A stretch of 64,000 nucleotides of DNA from Drechslerella dactyloides (GCA_020064725.1 JAGTWJ010000011.1:496001-560000), one strand, 5' to 3'. Positions 22,870-35,370 are shown, counted from the first letter of the stretch. The notes: a model not told the origin generated them from the letters alone. Numbers and translations: made by a program.

Positions 22870-23706
22870 CTATGCAAACCGCGTGATCCGTCCGGTCAAT
22901 GCGAGCCCTCCAAGCCGACCAACGGCGTATCCAGCATACATGCCCACAATTATAGTCACCGGCCATTTCTGCCATTCGCGATCCCTAGATAGACACAGTG
23001 TCGCCAGCATCTTAGCCCCAGCTTCATCTCAGACGCAGGAGGGTAATCAGTGTCAGCGGCTCTGCAAACTCACCAATCCAGTGGTATCGGAACAGCTCCC
23101 AACCAAGCCCCTAGACAAGCACCCAACGCCCCTCCATATGCCTCATCAATTGGCAGCTGCAGGGAAAGGATATCTCTCCATTTGGACCCCTGGACATCGT
23201 ATGAATATATCAAAGGATATCCGGCTAGCAAGCTCAAGTGCGCGGCACAGAGAGCCGTGTGCGCGAGATGCGAAGTTATCGGTGCGCCGAGCAAAACCAT
23301 GGCGGCGAACATTGCCGGTGTCCCTATCACTGTAGCCACTAGCAATGAGAGCAGCGCTGGCTGCACAAGCCGGAAGGCATGTATGTCAGTTGCCGATAAT
23401 TGCATTCGCACAGCAGACTCTGAGATCTTGTAATACCAAAACACTACTGCCAGCTCCCGTATCCAACTTCCCTTTCGTGATGGCTGGCCTGGGCTTCTTT
23501 TTCCCACCCGGGCTCGGTGGCTTGTTGCTATTCCCAAGGCATATCGATACGTAGGCGGTTTGGACGGCTATGGCGACTGGGAGGAGCTGCAGAAGAGTTG
23601 CCGGGGGATTCGTGACCAAGGACGAGAATGAAGTATACAGGCCCCCGAGGAGGATCGCAGAATGGCAATGCCGGACGGTCTGCGCGACGCTGCTGTGGTC
23701 GACCAT
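22870..23706 (-). CDS. gpi11: Gpi11/PIG-F, GPI-anchor ethanolaminephosphate transfer subunit
   Basis: Membrane subunit that works with Gpi7 and Gpi13 to add ethanolamine phosphate to the GPI precursor in the ER. Exons in order: 23437..23706, 23074..23360, 22870..22984 (223 aa). The intron 1 branch is CTGAC and intron 2 splits the Trp codon of PIPLDWDREWQKWP, the family's signature. Six hydrophobic segments are visible, including LLSLLVATVIGTPAMFAAMVLLG and GGALGACLGAWLGAV. HTALCAAHLSLLAGYPLIY and GSKWRDI are further PIG-F hallmarks. An in-frame stop lies upstream of the chosen ATG, and no other start is available in that exon. Confidence 0.9.
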
Positions 23707-23991
23707 TGGTGCTGATTGCTGCTCGACAGGTGGCTCGGCTTCGGCCTGGTCGATTCGCGACTAGTGTGGAGGAATGGGCAAGCAGGCATTTAATTTATAT
23801 TCGGCATTGGCACAACACCAATTCCCAATATTCACTAATTCACCGCCCCAAAGGACATGTATTATCGGTCGCGTGCTTGCCGGGACAAAAACGTATATGA
23901 AAGACGAAAAATGAGAAACTTGTGCTGCACAATAGAAACTTTCGAATTATCTCTGATTACTTTCGATGTCTTTGCTCTTCTACTTTTCTGG

Positions 23992-25416
23992 CTATGTCTG
24001 AACAGTGCTGCTTGGCCCGGCGAGCTTTCTCAGTGCGAGATCATAGACCACATCCTCAATCTTCTTGACCTAGAAGCGAGAATAGCATGTTAAAATTCAC
24101 CATTCATACCCCGCCACATGGGCGCCGGCTCTTGCCCATTCCACTAATTGCGGCACCTACATTATATTTGATGCTGTCGCTTCGCCTTCTTAGACTGTCG
24201 TTCTTCAAGTTGAGGAGCTGAAAGCCGGCGTGGAGTTCTTTCACAAACTGACTAATGACCATCGGTCGTTGGTAGTCTCCCAGCGTCACAGAGTTGACCG
24301 CAAGGCGGGCCTAGAAACCAGAAAGCTATTAGCATCATCCGCTATCTCGCAAAGGGAAGCAGCGCGGTCGGTGGCACACTCGGGATGAATAGGGAATCTT
24401 ACCAGCTCCTCAATCAGCGTCACGAGTGAATGCAAATACTCCTCGAGAGTGAGATGGAAAACATCAGCGTCCTTAACATTCACACGCACTGGAATGTGTG
24501 AGTATCTGTCATTGTCATATCGAAGAATCCGACGGGCAGGAGTATCAAAAGTCCAACCGAAGGAACCATTCGTACATACCCCCAAGCTGCTCTCCAACCT
24601 CAGCAATCGTCATCAAACGACCTTCAACATGTTCTTCGTTCTCTGGGGTAAATGCACCCAGCCAACCAGCCAGAACGATCCCATACGACTATGAACAGCA
24701 GCATAGATATATCGATTGTCAGTGCAAACTATGCTTAGGTTAGAAAACGTATGGGGGCTATTCAAATTCACCGCATTCTGTATTTCCTTGCTCCAAATTC
24801 CGTTGTACCTAGATACCAGATGTGGAGATATCAGACAAGCTGGTAAGTCTCCTTCCAAACTTTGGGCACCGTCATGAGCACAAACTTGTAGTATGGGTAT
24901 TTCGAAGCGACTGTATCAAGCTCCTTCAGAATCCCTCGCTGCTGTTCAAAGGAAGGTTGTGCCGTAGCCAGCAATGCACGCACTGCCCCAGATGTATGAT
25001 ACCATCAGCAATAGTTGTAGTGGCATGTTGAGTGCCCAGGAATCACAACTGACATGATGAAGCTGGGACTGCGTGGACTCTTGACAGGACGGATTGAATC
25101 GATCTCTCTAGTTGTCTCCCGTGTCAGCGGTCCGAACGCATACGCACACGCGATTCCGGTTTAATAGATTTATCTAAAATCATTTAAGTCAAACCTTGCT
25201 TATCCAAAGCTTTCAACAAGCCCCGAATTTCCTGCCAATTGATATTGTTCGTTAGACAGCCAGGCTATTTTCGAAACCTCTGTGTCGAAGCAAAAACCAA
25301 GGCCGTGGGCCGCTTACATCTCGCACTTTGATGTCTTCGTCAATCTCTTCTTGGACCTGCTTGAAGATCTGGGGGTCGATTGTCCCGCCGAAGTCTGATG
25401 CAGACTGTTCCGCCAT
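23992..25416 (-). CDS. Translin (TSN), octameric RNA/ssDNA-binding protein
   Basis: Translin forms octameric rings and, with TRAX, the C3PO ribonuclease that removes siRNA passenger strands and processes tRNA in other organisms. Exons in order: 25318..25416, 25195..25231, 25054..25107, 24886..24982, 24772..24808, 24580..24688, 24403..24488, 24161..24310, 23992..24069. Nine exons give 248 aa and every phase closes. Family segments: IDPQIFKQVQEEIDED at the N terminus, YPYYKYNGIWSKEIQNA, VFHLTLEEYLHSLVTLIEEL, VNSVTLGDYQRPMVISQFVKE (in two overlapping pieces), FQLLNLKNDSLRRRSDSIKYN and KKIEDVVYDLALR. An upstream in-frame ATG at 25452 would add 12 residues. Several exons are under 60 nt. A TRAX gene is not in the window. 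Confidence 0.92.
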
Positions 25417-26009
25417 ATCGTTCTCCAGTTGTCTGATGATCTCACCGACCACCTGGGCTAGCTTTAGATTGGAGGTTGCGTTAGATGGAGACTGCTTGGC
25501 TGGGCTTGGTGGGGGGGTGCCGATTTAAGATGATTGACAGCGTGCTTCTCGTTAGCGGAAGACGTGGATATGGATGCTTGGTGCTACAAGGCAGGTCAGG
25601 CCAAGGCGGAGGCCCAACACAAGCAGACGGCGGCTGCAACAGACTGTAGCACAAAGTCGCCTCCGCTTGTCCTGTCTGTCCCCACAATTGTGCAACTGGG
25701 ACAGCAAACCATCTAGTTCAAACAAGATCGAACTCATCTAAGGTCTACAGCCGATGTGAGCGTAGTTATGTCTTTACTTTGCATTATATCTTGTATAAAC
25801 TTGCGCATTCTTGCGGGCGACCACTTATTACCAAACTATTGGATTCTAATGGACGCTATATCAATGTGTATACCATCGCCGGTTCTCTCAAAGACTGGAC
25901 TGCGAGTACTGCGCTAACATGACAAAAATGAAAACAGACGTATGCATACATATCTAACAAGGCTTCGAGAACGCCACGACCAGCGTTAAGTCTTTGTGGG
26001 AAACGGTCG
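25417..26009. other. Intergenic region translin - glycerophosphodiesterase
   Basis: This gap holds the translin promoter and the 3' UTR of the next minus-strand gene. A G9 run lies near 25511. No gene is supported. Confidence 0.5.
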
Positions 26010-27370
26010 CTATCTGCGAAGCCGGATCTTAGGTCTGAAAAGCGCAGCGTAGAAGGGTATAATTAATATCGGCCACCAAACATGGCAGATCGCAGCGATT
26101 AACCAACTGATGAAGGTGGATGTTTCCTTGGAGTTGTTCCTTGTGACCCTGTAGATTTAAGTATCAGTATATTAAATTTTACCTAGGATACTAACCGATA
26201 TCAAAACTTACCCAACCAATTTTTCGGTCTCATCAGTCACTATCCCATCAACACCTAGAGATATCGCCCATCTGCATTGAATCGCGTTGTTAGAACCAGA
26301 TATACTTGCAAGACCGAAATCTTTGAAAGGATATGTGAGAAAATAATGCGATTGTACAATAGGCGTACCTCATCAACGGAGCTTCATTAACCGTCCATAC
26401 ATAAACCTCTCTGCCCCTCGACTGCGCCTTCCTCACAAAATCACAGCCAAAGGGTCCGACGATACTGGGGAATAGAAGATTGAAATTGGCATCCGAGACC
26501 TCCAAGAACTGGTGTGCTGTCCGCAACGAATAACCGATAAACTATAACGAGTAAGGTTGTCAATATCGTGATGGGAAGTGCAACATCAATAGTTGAACAT
26601 ACTGTTATTGGGAATCCAGGCAGATATTTCTTGCAAAACTGCATAGGCACTCGTTAGATTCCGTGGTGGATACTGACGTCGATCGTCGTTAACAGAAGGA
26701 TAACTTACAGGTACAAATTCAATGGTCCAACAGCCCATTTGGATTCGGCCATGCCAGTCGTCGGCATCGACACTGCCATTGACACTTGCGATGGCTTCCG
26801 AGATCGCAAACATCACGTCTTCCGCGATATTGTCCATCTTCGTTATGACACCCACTATCAGTATGTCTCAAATCAGGGCGATTTAACACTCGGGCCGTAG
26901 CCTACTTTGATATCTAGCATCAACCATATCCTCTTGTTCTCCGGCCGCGTCATGAATCCAATCAGCTCCGACAGTCGCGTCATCGGGACATGCGGCTCTT
27001 TGGTGGTTCGCAGGGTTTTGAGATAAGCCCAGTCGTAATCGATGACCTTTCCCTCCACTCCATAACATCGTTTGAGATCGGCGTCCTACAAGCCAAGTGC
27101 CGTGAGAGGTAAGTCGAGGGATCGTGTTAGGAAGTATGTTGGAGGGCGCGGAAGAAAGTCAGGCGGCTCCCGTAGAATGCTTACGTGGGATAGTACGGCG
27201 ACCCCGTCTTTAGATAGGTGAATGTCCGTCTCTAGGGCCTGCGCGCCAGCGTTTATAGCGCCCTCGAATGCCGTCATTGTGTTTTCGGGCCAGTGATACC
27301 TGGAGCCGCGGTGAGCGATGCATTGCACCCGAGGCAGCGCAGTATCCCCTGTGACCAGGGGATTTTGCAT
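26010..27370 (-). CDS. Glycerophosphodiester phosphodiesterase, tail-anchored (Pgc1-like)
   Basis: GDPD-family phosphodiesterase resembling yeast Pgc1, a phosphatidylglycerol phospholipase C. Exons in order: 27185..27370, 26906..27085, 26709..26837, 26603..26638, 26369..26541, 26212..26271, 26010..26148 (300 aa), phases all consistent. The catalytic barrel starts IAHRGSRYHWPENTMTAF and has ETDIHLSKDGVAVLSHDADL, giving the HR, E-x-D and H catalytic residues. The C-terminal barrel part has VYVWTVNEAPLMRWAISLGVDG (split across an exon) and IVTDETEKL. The final exon encodes a hydrophobic helix, FISWLIAAICHVWWPILIIP, then a short basic tail (RPKIRLRR). That gives a tail-anchored layout with the enzyme facing the cytosol (inference). 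Confidence 0.92.
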
Positions 27371-28529
27371 CAGGTTGAAGCTGTCTGTGAAAGGAAACCA
27401 ATGATATCGTGTGTTAGAGAATGAAAGGGATGCGCATGGAGAGGAACGGGAGGCAAAAGGAAGGCGCTGGTACCAAGCATCGTCGTATTGTCGGTATATT
27501 TCTCGCCCTTCATCATGCTACGAGCTAAGAGGCGTCTCTCTTCCGCATGCGCCCGTTGCAAGGGCGAAAGCAAGGAGACTTCGGAAGGACTAGAGCAGAT
27601 GTCCCAGGGCGACAAACAGCGCAGAAGCTACAGAAGGATCGCACGTGGGATAGCTTAGACAGATAGACGGGAGAGATAGGACAAGAAAGGGACTTTCTTC
27701 CCGCGCCCTCTATAAGAAATCGGTACTGATATTTATTGTTTCGCAGTGCAGGAGCTTTGACAGGTCGGGTTTTTTTCTTCGGACGTGGGCTCTCGGCTAT
27801 AACGCGGACTTATCGACGGGCTGAAACGGGCACTGCTCGACACGATGTCTAACGAGGATCAAGAGCAAAGCTCGAGGAGCTTGAACGGCGAAGAAAGAAA
27901 GGACGGCGGAGAGAAAGCATGAGGGAAATAGCTACGCCGGAGAAGCAGCGGAGAGGAGGAAGAGAAGGAGAAGAAACGGACGAGCTGCGGGCTGGCCTGC
28001 AGACCCGGATCACGATGCGAGCGATCGAGCGCTGCGGCGGGCGGCGTCAAACGGAGGGTGTTTCACGGGCGGCATTTGGAAGCATCGTGCTCGATCGGTG
28101 TCGCAGGGCAGGCTCCCAAACCGCATCTGGAACAGTGCCGCCCCCAGCTGGCCTGATTTGGAATCCGCTGGCCAAATCGGTCGGCGCCCAGCCCGCCAGC
28201 CCCGCCCGAATGCAAATCCGCCAGCACGGACGGCGACAGCAGTGAAGAATAAAATAATAAGCACGTTGGTATCCTGACATGACATCGAACTCGTCAAACG
28301 CCGGCAGACGGAAATACACACGGTAACAACGAAAACGGTTCCAGCAACAAGTTGGAGCGGAATCGGAAGAATGACTGGTGGTACAACATGGCAGAAAACA
28401 AGCAGACGGCACACAGAAAACTAGATGGATGGATCCGCACAACTGGACCGTAAACGTTGCGTCCACGGTCGTATTTAAAAAAAAAAAAAAAAAAAAAAGG
28501 AAGCTCTCCATCCCGCAACACCGTTCGGC
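27371..28529. other. Intergenic region upstream of the glycerophosphodiesterase gene
   Basis: This 1.16-kb gap holds its promoter and the 3' UTR of the MBF-subunit gene. A 22-A homopolymer ends 31 bp downstream of the mbp1 stop. Open frames on both strands at 28010-28511 are low-complexity and lack a family match. Confidence 0.5.
28477..28498. repeat. Homopolymer A22
   Basis: Twenty-two consecutive A on the plus strand (T22 in the mbp1 sense), just past the mbp1 stop codon, so probably within its 3' UTR. Confidence 0.9.
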
Positions 28530-30977
28530 CTAATCTTCAACCATACCGGGCGGACTGTCCTCGGTCTGCAGATTACGCAGAATATCAGGAATCAACCCGT
28601 CGACCTCGTCCATCGGAACTTTGAGCGCTAGTGAAATCAATTTCCGGTAATCGTTCATCCGGGTTCCGATTCCAGCAAGCGCATACAGCTCGATGATCTT
28701 CTCCACAAGTTGATTCCGCCCATACTGTGCCTTGACCAGTTGCTTAGCATTCTCAAACTGCTCTCGCTGCTCCTTCTCCAGACCCGCCGCTGACGTCGGT
28801 TTGGTCCTGGGAACGGCCTTGGCCTCCTCCTCTTGTATCAATCGCGCCAACTCAAAGTATTGGTTGCGCTCGATCGACTTGCGCAGATTCTCCGACTGAA
28901 TCCGAAAGTTCTCGCGCGCTTGCTTCAAATCTCCATCAAACTGATTTTCAGAGCCGACTGTGGCGAGGAGGGCGTCGTACTGAGCCCGTGTTGATTCTAG
29001 ATCCGAGTTGACTGACGCCAACAACTCTCGTGCTTGCAGGAGATCTTCTTCCTTCTCCCGTAGCTCCACATCATAAGCAGATGCGAGATCCTCGAGCTTC
29101 TCTGCCATCAACGGTATAAATTTCTGCGTCGCATGCATCGCAGCTTCGGATACGTGGGGTTGCGGTACGCTCGCTGAATGGCTCAATGCGTATTTAACCG
29201 CTGCGACGGTGGCATTGCCCTGTGCCGTAGTAGGGCCGAGACGAAACGACGAAGGAAGCTGTGCTGGGTTGATGTACCCATCGTGCGCCTGGACAGGCGA
29301 TGAGCTAGCAAGCTGCCGGTTATTATGAGCCATGCTCCTTCGATCTCGCTCGTAAAGAACGATATACTCGTCCGCCGTGTGTCCGTCATTGTTGAGTATA
29401 TCCGGGCTCCCGTGATAAGCAAGCATCATCTGCACCAGCTTTCGAGCACTGTTTTTCGCCGCAATCGTAAGAGCGGTGTTCCCCTCCAGATCCCTCCGGT
29501 CCAAGAGCATCCCGATCTCCCCTTGCGCCTCCGTTTCGGATAATTTCAAGAGAATAACGTTGCAGTAGTATTTCGCCGCCAGGAGCTTGTTACGAGAGCA
29601 GGTTGTTGCCGCAATGTGATGGAACACCGTTGATTCGAACGAATCGACGCAGCCGATCGTACTGCGAAGAATCGTCACCAGCCGCGGGAAAGCTTTCCTG
29701 TCATAATTGTTTGTGAACAAGACCGCCCTCATCAGCGGAGTCTCCCCACGCTTATTGGTCATGTTAAAATCAGCCCCCGCCTTGAGGAGAAGTTCGACAA
29801 CAGCTAGATCTCCCATAGCAGCAGCCCAATGGAACGCGGTGTGGCCTTCGTCGTCAATTATCTCGTTGACCTCGAAATCCATCGGCGGATTCTCCAAAAA
29901 TGGCGGGATTCCGTTCTCGTTCGTCATAAAGTAGTCAAGGAGTTCGTCGCTATAAGCAACCCTCCTTCGACGACTTATTTCTATCGGACTCTCCATCACT
30001 GTGCCTCGCTTCCGCTTCCTTGTGCCCTCAAGCAGGAACTGCCCAGCGCCATCGTCACCGGACAAATGGCCGTGATCATGCGGGTCGACTAGCGATGATT
30101 CCAGGCCATCGATTTCGCTCAGGTCGCCATCCGCAAGTTCGTCGTCCGTCGGAGGTTGTTCGGGATTTTCTTCGCTTGGGAGCGCGGGAGCTATTTTAAT
30201 CGGTTCTGAATGCGGAGATGACCAGTATCGCACCGTTAGCCCCAGCACCTATTGCCTGCTTGAAGTCCAAAAGATGTTCGCCTTACTTGTAACCTTTTTG
30301 ACGTTTGCACTGGCTTTGGGCCCGGCGCCCCTCGGAGCCCGAGGTTTGGCCGATGCAGCAGTGACATGTTTCGGAGCGAGCGGTGGGCTTTCCGTGGTAG
30401 GCCGAAAGTTCACTATCGGGTCCAGTAGTTCTTCGACCTTGTACTGAACCGCAATCTCCCGGCCGCGCTCGAGAGGTACCCATGTTCCTAAGCGCAGCGA
30501 ACCCACCCGTCGTTAGCATGTCCCGGCTGGCTCAAGTCGACGGCGGCATTTCCGGCAGGCCTTCCATCAATTGTTCCACCATATCGTAGTGTATCAAAAG
30601 AATCGACTCCCATTCAATGTCCCTGACGGTGGTATGGACGGTCTCACCTTGGTACTTCCCGTACCCGCCCTGTACCTTCTCATGGACTCCTCTCTGAACC
30701 TCGCGTTCCAGTATCCTAGTCCTCTGAGGTTTATCGAATCCCGCGACCTTGAGTATCTGGGTAGCATTGAGCCATCCGTCCGATCGTCTGCGCATGCACG
30801 CGATGCTCTTGCATAGGAATTCGTAGACGGGCACCTGTAGCCGGCGAGCGTTAGCAAGATGAGGACAACGAGATCTCGAGGGTTTCGCGCAGCAAGAATG
30901 CCGACCATCCGAAGGGAGGGGGGGACTGGTGTCCGTACGCCGCTGTATGTCGCCTTGTAGATGATTGGGTCCGGCAT
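28530..30977 (-). CDS. mbp1: APSES-ankyrin transcription factor, MBF/SBF DNA-binding subunit (Mbp1/Res-type)
   Basis: G1/S transcription factor that binds MCB/SCB-type elements together with a Swi6-like partner. Exons in order: 30939..30977, 30648..30834, 30287..30487, 28530..30205 (700 aa). Phases close and give YSGVPVYEFLCKSIACMRR. The APSES/KilA-N DNA-binding domain covers about residues 8-105: RRRSDGWLNATQILKVAGFD, EVQRGVHEKVQGGYGKYQGT and WVPLERGREIA. A basic linker follows. Ankyrin repeats are seen near residues 260-300 (EGHTAFHWAAAMGDLAVVELL) and 380-415 (EGNTALTIAAKNSARKLVQMM). A long coiled coil follows at about 510-610 (EKLEDLASAYDVELREKEEDL), then a helical C terminus. Exon 3 encodes a Pro/Ala-rich basic stretch. 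Confidence 0.95.
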
Positions 30978-31355
30978 TTCGCGTCGTTCGGAATCCGACT
31001 CGACAGGGACGTAAACGAGAAAACTATCGGTCGGCAGTCCGCCTGGGAAGGCGTATCCGATTTCCGCACCAGCGATAGCAGTGCCAGGCAGGAGAGCAGG
31101 AGCGATGGCAGGTGTGGGCGTCGAAGCGAGTGTTTTATGTGGATGGTCGGCAGAAGGAGCGGTGGAATGGTTTGAGCGCGATGCGTGTGCATGTGGGCGC
31201 GTGTGTGTTTCCCCGGTGGAGCGTTTTAGGCTTGGCAGCAGAGTGGCATCACGCCGAATCCCCGAACGTCACCACACTCCAACCGACTGCTTGGCTTTTC
31301 ACCACTGGCGTCGCCATCGTCATTAGAACACCCACAGACCTCAAACATAGCGGCG
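30978..31355. other. Divergent promoter region mbp1 / NDUFB7
   Basis: Only 378 bp lie between the two start codons. GC-rich. A perfect ACGCGT element is absent; the nearest match is GGCGCGTG near 31197. Confidence 0.5.
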
Positions 31356-31776
31356 ATGTCTCCTCAACCGACAGCAGATGCCCCTGGTAAGATGCAGTAG
31401 ACCTACTAGCAGATTGATGTCTGATAACTGACTCTAGCTCTCTTAGTGGCGACCACGGCGGAAATGTCCGACGCTCAACTGCCTCTTGCATATCGGGACC
31501 GATGCGCCGGCCTTCTGATACCACTCAATCGATGCCGATTTGAAACAATGTATCTACCCTGGAAATGCGTGGTGTGTATCTACTGCCGTCCGTTCTCTCG
31601 GAATCATCTTAGGATACGGTTCCGCATCGCCACATCAGCAGGCTAATAGGACAATGAACCCCACAATACAGAACGAGCGTCACTCCTATGAACGGTGCCA
31701 GTACGACGAATTCATGAAGCGGGTAAAAAAGATGGAGGAACTAAAGGCTGCAAATCCCGACATGAGAAGTAACTAA
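31356..31776 (+). CDS. ndufb7: NADH dehydrogenase subunit NDUFB7 (B18), complex I
   Basis: Twin CX9C protein of the intermembrane-space side of mitochondrial complex I. Exons: 31356..31386, 31438..31571, 31672..31776 (89 aa). The CHCH pattern is complete: CAGLLIPLNRC, and KCVNERHSYERC formed across the second intron, each with nine residues between cysteines. YLPWKC and YDEFMKRVKKMEEL are family hallmarks. Short length is normal. Import through the Mia40 relay is expected for this class. Confidence 0.94.
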
Positions 31777-32150
31777 ATACACATAGCATGGGAATCATGT
31801 CTCGTTTTCAGAAACCAATTCTTCGCCAGGGCCCGGCGCGGTGTATATATCCATTGTTCCATGATGCACTCTTACAAAATGACCGCCCGTCGAATATATG
31901 ATCATTCAAGGTGCAGTTCTCTAGCGGTTGTAGATATCGCAACAACGAAAGTTTGGAAATCGGTTGCCCGCACCTGATACCCTATCCTCAGATTCCAGCG
32001 ATCATCAACCTGTCGAATCCAGCTGGAGCTCAAACTAATATATATATATTTCAGACGATTGGGACGAAACGACAATCTACCATTTATTTTTATCTCTGAT
32101 CTAAATCGCTGGCAAACGCGCATGCAATTATTCGGGCAAGAAACACGATC
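31777..32150. other. Convergent 3' intergenic region NDUFB7 / gcs1
   Basis: This AT-rich gap contains a short TA run at about 32038-32049. No gene is seen. Confidence 0.5.
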
Positions 32151-35100
32151 TCATCGTCGTTTAAAGAGGCCTTTCCACAACTCCGTTCCCTCTCCTTCAC
32201 CGTTACCTAGCTTTTCGGCAGCCTTAACTAGATCGTAGTTTATCTCCGAATTTACCCTGCTGTCCTTCTCATATTTGGGATGGTTGCGGATAAAGTTTCG
32301 AGTCCACGTGGCTGCAGTCTCCCATGTCCCGTTGGATCGCTTTCTGATCAGATCAAGATACCGCGCCAGCTCACATCGTGTCTCAACATCCACATTGACA
32401 GCGTTCAGGTAGGACTCGATCAGCGAGATCAGCCCCGGAAACCCATCCGGGCCCGATTGACCGTTCATGATTTCATTGATAGTCATCAAACAGTACTCGT
32501 CTTCCACGGGTGGGAGATCACCTGTCTTTGGAGTGCCCGGCGTGGAATGACCGGAACTTGTGCTGGCGGTCTCCTTTCCATTGCGGTTTGCGTAACGATG
32601 TGGAAAGACCTGTTTTCTGAAATAGAACTTGTCGGAGAGAACTGCATCTCGCCGGTGCGCAGTCTCCATGTTTTCAGTGACCTGTGACACAGTGCAATAG
32701 TATGTTAACAGCTGTTTCCGTTGAAGCAGGAAGCATAAATTCCCTAGAAGCACGGGAGCCACCATCGTGTGGAAATGATAGCCACACAGGATCGTCCAGG
32801 CTATGTATCATCGAGATGTCCAAGCCATCCTTGTGCCTGTCTGCGAGCTCCTTCTCGTAACACAACATGGCGACCCTCACCTTGGAGATTGGTATGTAAA
32901 AGTTCAATCCGTAAGACAAGATTGTCCTCGTCAACAGTACGATAAAAATGGAAAATGCGGCATTTTCGAAGTCTGTTAACTGCACTTCCATGCTTCTAAA
33001 TTCAACTCGCCATCCTATCGCGTCTTCGGCGCTGGGTGGTGGTTTGAATCGCATGTGCTGCCAATTCGTTGATTGGATGTTCTATACGAATTAAGCGTAA
33101 GATTGCAATTTCATCAAGACATTTTTGTCAAAAAAATCCAAGTCATGGAGCCCACCTCAAAGTTATCGTTCATATTTATGTCAAAGTTCTTGACACTTTC
33201 ACTAAAGACGACTAGTGGATCGCGGATGAAAAGATGCGCGAAATGCTTTGCCAGCAATTCATCCATTCCTATCATAATCGAGCACCAATGTGTCAGCGGC
33301 GTGTCAAAAAAAAGTAAAAAAGGGCACCAGGGGTTGCGTGGCGGCCATACCTCCATCCAAGAGCTGTTGTTTCAGTGGGAGGTTTTGTTGAATCTCAACA
33401 TCATTGTACTCAGGTCGAAATCCGGGATCTTGTGCTATGTATGTGGACACTGAGTCATATCTCGACTTAGGGATCACATATCTGTTTTCATGCAGAGGCT
33501 ATGTCCCCGTTGGTTAAAAAATGCCGTTGCTGGCTTCGAATTTTTGAGCCAGTGGGAATCGATACCTTCAGACCCCTCTCCTCTTCTGTGCGATCATCGA
33601 CCGCTGCCGATATTACATTCCAGCGGCAATCGATATCTGTCAGGTAACCTTTGAACACCGGGCTAGCGGCAGAGAGCGCGAGCATGATTGGCCCAAGCGG
33701 ACAAAGTTGATCATAGAGGGTGCGGGCCTCGCTGATGTTCTTGGCCTGAAAGGTTATCTGCAGGCAGCATGAACCCATGCCAAATCCCATGGCATCCATG
33801 TAGACATGGCCTTCCTTTGCAGCACCATTTCGAACATCTGCATCCTCGGGGTAGTCGAATAGGTCGTGGGCCACCGTCGGGTCGTTGAACGGCTTGGGTG
33901 TGCGTTCGTCATAGAACACTGGCATGTTTATGCAAACCTTACTTCCTCGCCGCGACCTGATGTTCGCAGTAAGCGTGGGGAACCGAATATGCTGGTTTAT
34001 AATCTCGTCAGGGACGAATATGCTTCTAGCGATAGGTCCATGTGGAGGATAGTAAGGCTGCGTGAAGACCCCAGGCACTCCCAATCGTGGGAAGGATGTC
34101 ATAGTAACGGGTGTCTCATTCTCAGCCATATGCTGCTTTGCTATCACTCGTCTGATAAGCCCGATATGTCAGATTGGCCTATCAAGTTGCAGATGCTGTT
34201 GAAGTATCAGCACGGCGGGTTCTGAGGCATGGATATCCAACCTTCTCTTCATGTCTGGTTCGACGGTAAGCAAGTCCCGAAGTGTACCCCCATACGGGGC
34301 ACCGGGCGTTGCTTCCAGCATGAATCTGCCATACTCAGCGTGAAAAGTTGGGACATGCTGGCCAGCTCTCCTAATACCGATGCCGCCACAACCAATGATG
34401 GGCGAACGTTAGCCCTTTGTAGCTAGAGTGACCGCACCTGCTGCAATGGTCTCATCCATGGTAGCATACGAAGGGTGGAAAGGCAGGCTGCCGCACGTAC
34501 GGTGTTACTTTTTGCAAGCTCGGCACGCAGCCACCGGCCTTCTGCAGCTCTTCGTCATGCGCGAGATCCTTCAGAATCTCGGCCTGTCGCAACGACAACC
34601 GGGCATCTTGGGAGTGTTCGTCGTACGCAACGACGAGATACTCGATCTGAAATTGCCACGCGAGAAGTGTGAGACCAAATGTGTTTGATGGTACAACAAC
34701 AGGAGGTATCGATCTGCTGAGCGACTCTGATGGTGGTTGTGGTGTATGGGTTGCACAAAGGGAGCGGAAAGCAGCATCGTGCCATTGGGGCGGGGATAGC
34801 ACTCTCCCGTCGATAAGATGCCTCTAATTCGTCCAGGCATCTTGCAATTTCATGTTGCGGAACCGAATGCCGACTGGAAGGAAGGTTTGAAGGAGCGTTG
34901 CGATGAGGGGTGGAATCAGGGAACAGCCTTACCTCGTCACCCCAGAGTAAGATATCTCTTTCTTTGCTTTTCGCCTTCTTCCAGATATTCAACAATTGCT
35001 AGCGATGAACGAGATATATCAGCCGCCGGGTAACGCCCAGTGCTAGTAGAATAAAGTAGAATCGGCCACAGATATACATCTGTGGGCGTCCTTTCCACAT

Positions 35101-35370
35101 ATGCTTCTGGGCGGGGAAGTGGGGAAAGGAGCCCACAGGGCACTGGCAGTTCCCCATGAGCAAGGGCATCGGAACCCACCTCGATGCCTCGTTCTCGAAC
35201 CAAATCGGCGAGCGGTTTTGCTTCCTCCCAAGTTAGAGGAGTTCCCAGTGATCTTCAACAACCCACCCGATCAAATGATTCGAAGGCGCAAGGCAGATAT
35301 TAGCATGGCGCCGGATAATTTCCACTCGTACGTTCGAGGACTTAGATGCGCGAACTTACAACAGGCCCAT
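32151..35370 (-). CDS. gcs1: Glutamate-cysteine ligase (first step of glutathione synthesis)
   Basis: ATP-dependent joining of glutamate and cysteine, the rate-limiting step of glutathione synthesis. Exons in order: 35360..35370 (11 nt), 35180..35252, 34933..34998, 34509..34646, 34242..34357, 33566..34151, 33351..33498, 33156..33268, 32881..33081, 32151..32681; 660 aa. The 11-nt first exon (ATG GGC CTG TT) plus exon 2 gives MGLLSLGTPLTWEEAKPLAD, the conserved start. Other family segments: ERDILLWGDEIEYLVVAYDE, YGRFMLEATPGAPY, SFPRLGVPGVFTQPYYPPHG, DAMGFGMGSCCLQITFQAKN, IPKSRYDSVSTYIA, GWRVEFRSMEVQLTDFENAA and YCLMTINEIMNG. The donor of exon 5 (AG|GTTGGA) is unusual but keeps the frame into RRRVIAKQHMAENE. 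Confidence 0.95.

Noticed and set aside
30978..31355. Possible MCB (ACGCGT) autoregulatory site upstream of mbp1
   Set aside because: No perfect ACGCGT is present; only GGCGCGTG-like words in GC-rich DNA.
15706..35370. Possible secondary-metabolite or other functional gene cluster
   Set aside because: No polyketide synthase, NRPS, terpene synthase, P450 or pathway-specific Zn2Cys6 regulator. All recognised genes are conserved housekeeping or regulatory genes.
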